A stretch of 9,079 bases of DNA, taken from the NCBI GenBank assembly GCA_003647375.1, contig QMMS01000186.1, positions 1 through 9,079 on the forward strand, read 5' to 3'. The notes beneath the pieces were generated by a model, which worked only from the letters and a program-made list of their open reading frames with translations, was not told where the DNA came from and did not search any database. The position numbers and the translations under genes are program-made. This DNA comes from Deltaproteobacteria bacterium (GTDB lineage: Bacteria; Desulfobacterota; Desulfobacteria; Desulfobacterales; B30-G6). Of this stretch, positions 1 through 6,404 are shown piece after piece (the first letter of the stretch is position 1; every line of letters starts with the position of its first letter).

Positions 1-945
1 CTCCAGTTCGAAGATTACGAGGTGATGCAGTTCTTCTGCGTCGGGGAGTCTTCCTGTTCGGATGCCATTGCCCGCTGCTACGAATCGGGCAAACCCTCTC
101 TGACCATTCCCTGTTATGGAGAGCGTCGGTATGGCCATGCCCAGGACGAAGACCTGGTGATGGCCATTCCCAAGGATATGATGACCAAGGCTTTAGCAGG
201 CCTGGAGACGCTTTACCGCAGGGGTGTTCGCTATCCCATCAGCTTCGCCGGCGCCGAGGGGGATGTGGGCCCCATGTTTCCGGCCAGCTATGCAGGACTG
301 GAGGAAGTCTCGGAAAAACTGAAAGGAAACGGCAATCATCTGCTGCTGGGCGTTACGGGCGGCATTGCCAGCGGCAAATCATCGGTTTCCGATATGCTGT
401 CGGCATTGGGTGCGCCGCTCATCGATTTTGATCTTTTGGCACGACAGGTGGTGGAACCCGGAACCCAGGGATATAAGGATATCGTGGATTATTTTGGGAA
501 GCAGGTCCTGCAGGAAAATGGCGAACTGGACCGGAAAAAACTATCCAATGTCGTGTTCAGTGATATGGAGAAGCGAAAAAAACTGGAAAGTTTTACCCAC
601 CCTTATATTTATGACGAATTTTTTAAGGGAATAGAACAGATAACCCAAAAGCAGCCCGATGCCGTGATTCAGGTATCGGTGCCGCTTCTCATCGAGTTGA
701 ACCTTCAGTTTCTTTTCGACAAACTGCTGGTGGTACATGTAAAGCCGCAAACTCAGGCAGAACGACTCGCCGCACGTGACGGAATCACCGAAGCCGACGC
801 TGAAAATATTATGAAATCCCAACTCCCCATCGATGAAAAAGCGAGTTACGCCGATTTTGTGATAGACAATGAAGGGACACTGGAAGACACAAAGAAGCAG
901 GTTAAAGAGGTCTGGGAGTCAATAAATAAAATACGGCAAAAGTAA
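1..945 (+). CDS. coaE: DUF169-dephospho-CoA kinase fusion protein (5' end missing)
   Basis: The reading frame is open to the left edge, so the true start lies outside; 314 codons are visible. Residues 1 to about 105 match the C-terminal part of DUF169 proteins (IPCYGERRYG, then a GLE...GVRYP stretch). From about residue 112 to the end is a full-length CoaE domain of about 200 residues, the usual size. It has the P-loop GVTGGIASGKSS beginning at nt 349, DFDLLARQVVEPG, THPYIYDEF, VSVPLLIEL, a Q..RL..RDG lid and a closing DEKASYADFVIDNEGT. CoaE phosphorylates dephospho-CoA with ATP in the last step of CoA synthesis, in the cytosol. No ATG, GTG or TTG lies in frame just before the P-loop (nearest ATG at about nt 277, inside DUF169), so the two domains appear to be one polypeptide. 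The role of DUF169 is unknown. The CoaE assignment is firm; the DUF169 name rests on recall of its C-terminal pattern. Confidence 0.87.
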   Translation, partial: LQFEDYEVMQFFCVGESSCSDAIARCYESGKPSLTIPCYGERRYGHAQDEDLVMAIPKDMMTKALAGLETLYRRGVRYPISFAGAEGDVGPMFPASYAGLEEVSEKLKGNGNHLLLGVTGGIASGKSSVSDMLSALGAPLIDFDLLARQVVEPGTQGYKDIVDYFGKQVLQENGELDRKKLSNVVFSDMEKRKKLESFTHPYIYDEFFKGIEQITQKQPDAVIQVSVPLLIELNLQFLFDKLLVVHVKPQTQAERLAARDGITEADAENIMKSQLPIDEKASYADFVIDNEGTLEDTKKQVKEVWESINKIRQK

Positions 946-965
946 TTCGCCGTTTCCATGAAATC

Positions 966-1518
966 TCAATCTTTCTCCGCTTCAATGATCTCATCCACCG
1001 TGACACCCAGCTTAGCGAGTTCCTTAAAAAAATAGATGCGTGTATCGGCATCGAGCTGCTCCGGAACATACACGCCCTTTTTCAAAAAGGTGTTTTCCAC
1101 CATCATTTTAACGAAAACTGCAGCGCACTGACCCGTCATATAGGCTTCGTGGCTCAGTTCTGACAATTCAAAACTTTCCACCAGACCCGGTGCATTGGCG
1201 TAAGAATCGATTCTCACAGGCTTTCCTTCCTTGTGGCCATCCACCCGGACCAGAAAAGCGGCCTCTTCCGTGATCACACCTTCATCGATAATGGCCTTTA
1301 TTTCATCCGGATATTTGGGGGCAGGCGGGCACAGATCAAGTACCAGATCCATGGGTACGATGGAAACATCTTTAACTGTTCGCGGTTCGCTGGAAAGCAA
1401 TCCCATTGGCGAGCCCGGGTGACGACCCGCATCCGACCAGGGCTGTAAGACCCTTGTCCTTGAATTTATTATGCCATTCAGAAATAAGCTGTTGGTAGCT
1501 TTCCACAAAAGCTAGATA
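966..1518 (-). pseudogene. Saccharopine dehydrogenase-family remnant with central deletion
   Basis: Two pieces of one NAD(P)-dependent oxidoreductase family protein are joined in different frames. Read on the minus strand, 1518 to about 1405 encodes SYQQLISEWHNKFKDKGL followed by TALVGCGSSPGLAN, the segment that follows the N-terminal Rossmann half in saccharopine dehydrogenase-like proteins. About 110-130 residues are then missing. A second frame from about 1412 to 966 encodes the C-terminal domain (MGLLSSEPRTVKDV, LCPPAPKYPDE, SYANAPGLVESF, AYMTGQCAAVF) and ends at a TGA. The N-terminal Rossmann domain is absent and a stop stands just upstream of the first piece. About 184 of the roughly 390 codons expected for the family remain. 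An ATG at 1508 opens a frame through the second piece, but its first 30 or so residues are out-of-frame translation of the first piece. Such proteins act in lysine or related amino-acid metabolism; the original substrate cannot be told. It converges on coaE with a 20-bp gap. Confidence 0.85.
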
Positions 1519-1592
1519 TCACCATAGATCAAATCATCGAAACCGTTAGGAAAGCTTACTTTTGTTACAATTTAAATAAGTAGAAGAGAAAA

Positions 1593-1621
1593 TTGACATG
1601 GAAAAAAATTAGTGTCATACG
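1593..1621 (+). promoter_or_regulatory. Candidate sigma-70 promoter upstream of the long palindrome
   Basis: A perfect TTGACA at 1593-1598 is followed, after a 17-base spacer, by CATACG at 1616-1621, which matches only 3 of 6 positions of the -10 consensus. If used, it would give a leader of about 295 nt containing the 1692-1852 hairpin before the dehydrogenase gene at 1923. The surroundings are AT-rich. The -10 match is weak, so this is only a candidate. Confidence 0.25.
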
Positions 1622-1691
1622 ATCTAAGTAATAGCGTGTTCGAAGACATTCGGGCCGGTTGTGGCCATGAGCCGTTCCCCGATTTATTCTT

Positions 1692-1852
1692 ACCTGAATT
1701 GAGCGATTTTTATCTCGATCTGCACCGATCTCTTGCGGACCGAGGATTCGCAAAAAGCCTCGACAGATCCACGGGTATGCCTGTGTTTTTTGCGAAACCT
1801 TCTCCATCAAGATTTCGGCACACCTCTTCGGGAAAAATCGCTCAGTTCAGGT
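1692..1852. repeat. 161-bp imperfect palindrome (long hairpin or MITE-like element)
   Basis: This fills the middle of a gene-free stretch (1519-1922). The outer arms 1692-1711 and 1833-1852 are complementary at 19 of 20 positions (left arm ACCTGAATTGAGCGATTTTT). The inner arms 1743-1756 and 1787-1800 are complementary at 13 of 14 (core TTCGCAAAAA against TTTTTGCGAA). The stretches between them (1712-1742 and 1801-1832) also align in reverse complement with mismatches and small gaps. The apex is a loop of about 30 nt holding a short ACAG/CTGT pair (1763-1766, 1781-1784). Short frames on both strands here (for example 1612-1857 plus, 1565-1810 minus) run through the palindrome and show no recognisable protein signature. 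It could be a miniature inverted-repeat element, a REP-like sequence or a structured leader of the downstream gene. No transposase or clear target-site duplication is visible. Confidence 0.85.
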
Positions 1853-1922
1853 CTTAATCAAATTAACAAAAGATAATTTTGATGAAGGTATTAAAAAACA
1901 CTTTAACGTTAGGAGTTAAAAG

Positions 1923-4370
1923 ATGAACAGTCAATTACCCACCCAAGCCCAGGTAGTTATTATCGGAGGCGGTATTGTAGGTTGCAGCACGGCCTATCAC
2001 TTGGTGGAACAGGGGTGGAAAGATGTGGTGCTGCTGGAACGAAAAAAAATTTCTTCTGGAACGTCCTGGGCGGCAGCCGGTCTTTTGGGGCAATTATGGT
2101 CCACGAGCCCCCTGACCAAGCTGGCCAAGTACGGTGCAGACCTCTATGCCGGACTTGAAGCAAAAACCGGTCAGCCCACGGGTTATAAACGAAACGGCTC
2201 CATCCGTGTGTCCCGAACCCCTGCCAGAAGAAGTGAATACTTAAGATCCCTGGGTATGGCACGGGCCTTCGGTATCAAGATGGAGGAAATCAGCATGGAG
2301 GAGGCTAAACGTCTTTTCCCGGTCATGGAAACCGGTGATTTGACCGGTGCATGGTACCAGCCCGATGACGGTGTGACCAATCCGGAGGATACGACACAAG
2401 CTCTGGCCAAGGGTGCGCGCATGGGGGGAGTCACCATCCTGGAAAATATTAAGGTCCTTGATATCGACGTCAGCCAGGGTGCAGTAAACGCTGTAAAAAC
2501 AGACAAGGGTGATATCCGGTGTGAGTATATAGTCAACTGTGCCGGAATGTGGGGAAGAGAGGTTGGCAAAATGGTGGGCGTAAGCCTCCCCCTTGTTGCA
2601 GCCGAGCATATGCACATGACCACCGAACCCATGGAAGGCGTATACAAAGATATGCCATATCTCAGGGACATGGACGGTTATATTTATATCAAGGAAGAGA
2701 TGGGTGGTCTTCTCATGGGCGGATTCGAACCCAATGCAAAGACTTGGGGGGTGAAAGGCATTCCGGAGAATTTTGAACATACCCAACTGGATGAAGACTG
2801 GGATCAGATGGATCTGTTCATTAAAAATGCCATCATCCGGGTTCCTGCTTTTGCTGAAATCGGTGTCACCAATCTCACCACGGTACCTGAAAGCTTTACT
2901 CCGGACACTTCTTATCTTCTGGGAGAAGCACCGGGCGTAAAAAACTTTTTTGTGGCCTGCGGCATGAATTCGGTTGGCATCACCAGTGCCGGCGGCGCCG
3001 GCATGGCCATTGCCACCTGGATTGTTCAGGGGTATCCTGAAGTGGATCTCTGGCCCGTGGATGTACGGCGATACAACCCCTGGCAAAACAATCTTAAATA
3101 TATTGAAGAGCGTGTCAATGTGGAGTCTGTAGGCAATCTCTATACTGACCACTGGCCTTTTAAACAGCCCACTTCATCCAGAGATGTATTAAAAACGCCT
3201 ATCCATGACCGGTTAAAGGATCTGGGAGCCTGCTTTGGCGTGGTTTCGGGCTGGGAACGAGCAAACTGGTTTGCCCCCGAAGGAGTGGAACCTAAATATG
3301 AGTATAGCTGGGGACGTCAGAACTGGTTTGAATATTCTGCCCGGGAGCACATGAATATCCGTGAAAATGTCGGCATATATGATCTGACGTCCATGGGCAA
3401 ATTTCTTTTCCAGGGCAGGAATGCCCAAAAGGTCCTCCAGACATTGTGTGGTAATGATGTGGCCGTACCTGTAGGTAAAGTTGTCTACACCCAGATGCTC
3501 AATGAAAGGGGTGGCATCGAAGCGGATTTAACAGTAACAAAAATGGAGGAGGACAAATTCTTCATTGTGACGGCTGGGGCCACCACTGTGCGGGATTTCG
3601 ACTGGATCAAACGCCACATACCCATAGATGCCCATGCCGTTCTAACCGATGTTACCTGGTCCTATACCATGTTGGGCGTTATGGGCCCGAAGTCAAGGGA
3701 TCTTCTGAGTAAAATCACCGATACCGATCTTTCCAATGATGCTTTTCCCTTTGCCACGGCCAAGGAGATTCATATTGGATATGCCGGCGCCTTTGCCATC
3801 CGGATGAGTTTTGTGGGAGAACTGGGTTGGGAGCTTTATATCCCCACACCCTTTGCCCAGGGAATATTTGATGCGCTCATGGATGCAGGGAAAGAATTCA
3901 ATGTCAAACCATGCGGCCTCCACGCTGTGGATTCCCTTCGAATGGAAAAGGGGTACCGGCATTGGAGTGGGGACATTACACCTGATGATACTCCTTTTGA
4001 AGCTGGTCTTGGTTTTGCGGTCAAGCTCAACAAGGACGATTTTATCGGTAAAGATGCACTTCTTAAACAAAAGAAAGAAGGTATCAAGAGAAAACTGGTC
4101 ATCTTTACCATCGACGACCCAGAACCTTTAATCTACCATGATGAACCCCTTTATTGTAATGGGGAAATTGTGGGCGAAAACACACATGGTTCATATTCTC
4201 ACGTCACAGGTCACGCTATTGGCATGGTTTATCTCTCCAATGAAGACGGTATCACCGATGAGTGGATCATGGGTAATAAATATGAAATAGAAGTGGAAGA
4301 TAAAAAATATCCTGTCACAATTCACTTACGAGCACCTTATGATCCCGAAGGAAAATCAATCAAGGCTTGA
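1923..4370 (+). CDS. Dimethylglycine/sarcosine dehydrogenase-like FAD and tetrahydrofolate enzyme
   Basis: The 815-residue product has the full domain order of the dimethylglycine/sarcosine dehydrogenase family. An FAD-binding DAO domain (about 1-375) has GGGIVG at 15-20, the acidic end of the second strand (LLERKK, E39), NCAGMWG at 205-211 and a closing GMNSVGITSAGGAG. A short FAO_M domain (about 376-440) is followed by a GcvT-like folate-binding barrel (about 455-705) and a GcvT C-terminal domain (about 710-810). GGIEADL places Asp535 at the conserved GcvT folate-site aspartate. Family members oxidatively demethylate N-methylglycines in the cytosol and give the C1 unit to tetrahydrofolate. 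The residue that normally binds FAD covalently (His in SGTTWHAAG) is Ala50 here (SGTSWAAAG), so FAD is probably non-covalent. The start is supported by AGGAG at 1911-1915. The exact substrate is inferred; related fusions act on other N-methyl compounds. Confidence 0.88.
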   Translation: MNSQLPTQAQVVIIGGGIVGCSTAYHLVEQGWKDVVLLERKKISSGTSWAAAGLLGQLWSTSPLTKLAKYGADLYAGLEAKTGQPTGYKRNGSIRVSRTPARRSEYLRSLGMARAFGIKMEEISMEEAKRLFPVMETGDLTGAWYQPDDGVTNPEDTTQALAKGARMGGVTILENIKVLDIDVSQGAVNAVKTDKGDIRCEYIVNCAGMWGREVGKMVGVSLPLVAAEHMHMTTEPMEGVYKDMPYLRDMDGYIYIKEEMGGLLMGGFEPNAKTWGVKGIPENFEHTQLDEDWDQMDLFIKNAIIRVPAFAEIGVTNLTTVPESFTPDTSYLLGEAPGVKNFFVACGMNSVGITSAGGAGMAIATWIVQGYPEVDLWPVDVRRYNPWQNNLKYIEERVNVESVGNLYTDHWPFKQPTSSRDVLKTPIHDRLKDLGACFGVVSGWERANWFAPEGVEPKYEYSWGRQNWFEYSAREHMNIRENVGIYDLTSMGKFLFQGRNAQKVLQTLCGNDVAVPVGKVVYTQMLNERGGIEADLTVTKMEEDKFFIVTAGATTVRDFDWIKRHIPIDAHAVLTDVTWSYTMLGVMGPKSRDLLSKITDTDLSNDAFPFATAKEIHIGYAGAFAIRMSFVGELGWELYIPTPFAQGIFDALMDAGKEFNVKPCGLHAVDSLRMEKGYRHWSGDITPDDTPFEAGLGFAVKLNKDDFIGKDALLKQKKEGIKRKLVIFTIDDPEPLIYHDEPLYCNGEIVGENTHGSYSHVTGHAIGMVYLSNEDGITDEWIMGNKYEIEVEDKKYPVTIHLRAPYDPEGKSIKA

Positions 4371-4448
4371 TTAATCGGTGACCTCTTTGAGGTGGTACCC
4401 GCTTTGAAAAAGCCGGTTATCGCAAAACTCAAGCTGGGTTGTTTCGGC

Positions 4449-4646
4449 GGTCTGCGGAAATTCGCTTTAAAGCCGGCCAAAACTCGCTCCTAAGGCGCCG
4501 TAAGGCCCGCCGCTGCAGTCGTATTTAGATATGCTTTTAAATAACGACTGGTTATGTCTTTGTAACCATCTTGTTTATGCTGCGGGCCTAACGGCGCCTA
4601 ACGAGCTCAGACAGTTGCCCGACTTTAAAACGAACCCCCGCAGACC
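4449..4646. repeat. 198-bp imperfect palindrome with inner cap hairpins, upstream of the AOR gene
   Basis: This occupies most of the gene-free stretch 4371-4720. The left arm 4449-4510 and right arm 4582-4646 pair by reverse complement at roughly 75-80%. Perfect blocks sit at both ends: GGTCTGCGG (4449-4457) with CCGCAGACC (4638-4646), and GGCCCGC (4504-4510) with GCGGGCC (4582-4588). Between them TAAGGCGCCG and TTTAAAG nearly match their partners. Weaker pairing may extend outward, with CGGTTATC at 4414-4421 against its complement near 4670. Inside are two smaller hairpins: 4516-4527 with 4538-4550 (12 bp, one bulged base) and a 5-bp GGTTA/TAACC pair (about 4550-4568). The sequence is unrelated to the palindrome at 1692-1852. 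It ends 74 bp before the AOR start. Nothing else recognisable lies in 4371-4720; ACCTC/GAGGT at about 4381-4393 is a tiny hairpin without a T-run. Confidence 0.82.
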
Positions 4647-4720
4647 TCTGTACGCGGTATCGCTTTATAGATAACCGTTTTGAAAAAAGAACGTGGAAAA
4701 CTGGAATAGAAAGGAGTGAC

Positions 4721-5975
4721 ATGAAAATTATTAGGGTCGATATGGCAACCGGAACAATCACCAATGAAGAGATTGAACCAGCCTTCACTGGAATGGGCGG
4801 GCGCGGGCTGACATCTTTTTTTATTAACAAAGAAGTACCTCCAATGTGTGATCCTCTGGGGTCTGAAAATAAACTGATTTTTGCGCCCGGGTATTTGAGT
4901 GGTTCTCCCCTTGTCAATTCTTCCAGGCTGTCCATTGGGGCAAAAAGCCCTTTGACCGGTGGAATCAAGGAGAGCAATGTGGGTGGAACCCATTAATGCA
5001 GCCGGAGCATTTCCAACCCGCAATGCCAGAGAGGGCCAATTTGAGGATGCTGATAAAATCAGTGGTGAAACCATGGCCCAGATTATTAAAAGTCGTGGCG
5101 GAAAGCAAACTCATAAAGGGTGTGCCCAGTGCATCATCAACTGCTCCAATGAATATGTGGATGAACAGGGGAAATACGTCACCTCCTCCCTTGAGTATGA
5201 GACCATCTGGTCGATGGGGGGGATGCTTGGCAACAATGATCTTGACGCCATTGCACAACTTGATTTTCTTTGTGATGATATTGGATTGGATACAATCAGT
5301 ACCGGAGTAGCAATTGCCGTCGCCATGGATGCCGGGTACAAGGAATTTGGTGATGCCGAGGCCGCCATTGAAATGGTTGAAGACGTTGCCAAAGGCACGG
5401 AATTCGGAAAACTTATTGGACACGGACCCGAACAGGTGGGCAAGCATTTTAATCATGACAGGGTTCCGGTGGTGAAAGGACAGAGTATTGCAGCCTATGA
5501 CCCCAGGGCGATCAATGGCATGGCGGTGACGTACGCCACAAGCCCCGTGGGCGGTGATCATACCGCAGGATTTGTGGTGGAAACGAATCTCGAAGCATTC
5601 GGTGGCACCCTGGATCGCTTTTCCGCTGAAGGCCAGGTAGAAGCATCCAGGAACGCTCAGATACACATGGTTCTCGTTGATACAGTAGGTATCTGTGACT
5701 TTGCCCAGACTGGATTTGGTGCTCCTGACGGTGTTGGAAATGTCTGTAAAATGGTAGTGGCTAAATCCGGAAAACCATTTTCTGAAGAGGACTGGACCGA
5801 TATTGGAAAAAGAGTTCTTCAAATAGAGGTTGAATTCAACAGAAAAGCCGGGTTTACCAAAGAACAAGATCGTCTGCCAAAGATGTTTTATGAAGAACCA
5901 CTGCCTCCCTATAACAAAGTAGTTGTTATCTCCGATGAAGAAATGGATACGACATTTAATTTTTTTAAGGAATGA
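4721..5975 (+). pseudogene. Tungsten aldehyde:ferredoxin oxidoreductase, broken by internal deletion and frameshift
   Basis: AOR enzymes oxidise aldehydes to acids, passing electrons to ferredoxin through a tungstopterin and a 4Fe-4S cluster. The first frame (4721-4996, SD AAGGAG at 4711-4716) has a normal AOR N-terminus (MKIIRVDMATG, GMGGRGLTSFFI, SRLSIGAKSPLTGG, ESNVGGT) and then stops. The second frame (in frame from 4959 or 4977) resumes at AAGAFPTRN and runs to 5975. It keeps the cluster ligands CAQCIINC, EYETIW, both pterin-site motifs (CDDIGLD; DTVGICD, with the fourth cluster Cys) and VGGDHTAG. About 418 residues remain of the usual 570-605, so roughly 150 residues between the N-terminal domain and the cluster motif are gone, with a frame change near 4985-4995. 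By chance AAGGAG (4967-4972) precedes ATG 4977, so a C-terminal fragment might still be translated. It would lack part of the cofactor-binding domain and is unlikely to be active. Confidence 0.88.
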
Positions 5976-5976
5976 T

Positions 5977-6222
5977 GTGTCATTGAGATTGACTGTTAAA
6001 CTATATGGAACACTGAGCCGCTCTTTTGATGGATATGATCATTCGAGCGGCTTTGAGGTCATTATGCCGGAGGAGGCGTCTATTCATGACCTTTTGGAAT
6101 ATTTGAATCTGCCGTCTGAACGATTAGGAATGATCAGCATGGACGGTAGGCTTTTGAACAAAAAATCCCGCCTGAAAGATGGCGCTCAGATCAAAATCTT
6201 TCAACCCATTTCCGGAGGGTAG
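5977..6222 (+). CDS. MoaD/ThiS-family sulfur-carrier protein
   Basis: This small protein of 81 residues has a ubiquitin-like (beta-grasp) pattern and ends in the diagnostic Gly-Gly (PISGG). Early strands read LRLTVKLYGTL and GFEVIMPEEASIHDLLEYL, followed by GMISMDGRLLNKKSRLKDGAQIKIF-type late strands. In the MoaD family the terminal glycine is adenylated and thiocarboxylated to supply sulfur for the pterin dithiolene; copies beside AOR genes are common and are thought to serve tungstopterin assembly. The chosen start is GTG 5977, with AAGG at 5967-5970 as ribosome-binding site. The preceding AOR stop (5973-5975) is one base away, so the two were translationally coupled. The frame is also open upstream to an ATG at 5923, but that part overlaps AOR and does not fit the family. 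The gene is intact although its AOR neighbour is broken. Confidence 0.85.
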   Translation: MSLRLTVKLYGTLSRSFDGYDHSSGFEVIMPEEASIHDLLEYLNLPSERLGMISMDGRLLNKKSRLKDGAQIKIFQPISGG

Positions 6223-6226
6223 CATT

Positions 6227-6304
6227 TTTAAAGAAATAGACCAGATAACTCAAAATCAGCCCGGTGCAGTGATCCAGGTATCGGTGCCGCTCCAAAAGAG
6301 TTGA
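6227..6304 (+). pseudogene. Fragment of a second coaE (direct repeat of 622-710)
   Basis: Twenty-two codons at 6227-6292 align without gaps to the CoaE domain at 622-687: 57 of 66 bases are identical. The encoded FKEIDQITQNQPGAVIQVSV parallels FKGIEQITQKQPDAVIQVSV. Seven of the nine differences are at third codon positions. Similarity then weakens but continues to GAGTTGA around 6297-6303, where the frame meets a stop. Nothing before or after the segment resembles CoaE: it begins four bases after the MoaD stop, and the P-loop and lid are absent. It is a dead fragment of a coaE homologue. The third-position bias suggests that it diverged as a working gene before being cut down, rather than by decay of a copy of the local coaE. 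The rest of the gap to 6404 holds TTCGAG twice (6318-6323, 6334-6339) in a G-rich stretch, with no gene. Confidence 0.85.
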
Positions 6305-6404
6305 TCCAAATGAAGGATTCGAGGGGTCCAGGGTTCGAGTGACACGAAGTGAAGCATCAGCGCTCAATACTTAAGAATTATAAAGAGTTAAACGTTTGGC
6401 AAAA

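Noticed and set aside
1565..1857. Overlapping 81-codon open frames on both strands in the gap before the dehydrogenase
   Set aside because: Both run through the long palindrome, have no recognisable motif and lack good start signals; the palindrome explains the sequence better.
1879..1907. TTGATG-N17-TTTAAC as promoter right before the dehydrogenase
   Set aside because: Transcription would begin within or beyond the ribosome-binding site at 1911-1915, leaving no usable leader.
1599..1922. Glycine riboswitch upstream of the GcvT-domain gene
   Set aside because: I see no GGAGAG-type aptamer cores or tandem aptamer layout; the leader is dominated by one long hairpin.
4449..4646. Integron attC-like site (GCCTAAC and GTAAGGC blocks)
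   Set aside because: In attC the RYYYAAC box comes before GTTRRRY on the same strand; here the order is reversed on both strands and no integrase or cassette array is present.
4588..5867. Long minus-strand open frames across the AOR gene and its upstream palindrome
   Set aside because: They are shadows of the AOR coding strand, whose protein motifs are unmistakable.
6315..6345. tRNA T-arm-like GGGTTCGAGT
   Set aside because: No acceptor, D or anticodon arms can be built around it; it is a short GC-rich repeat.
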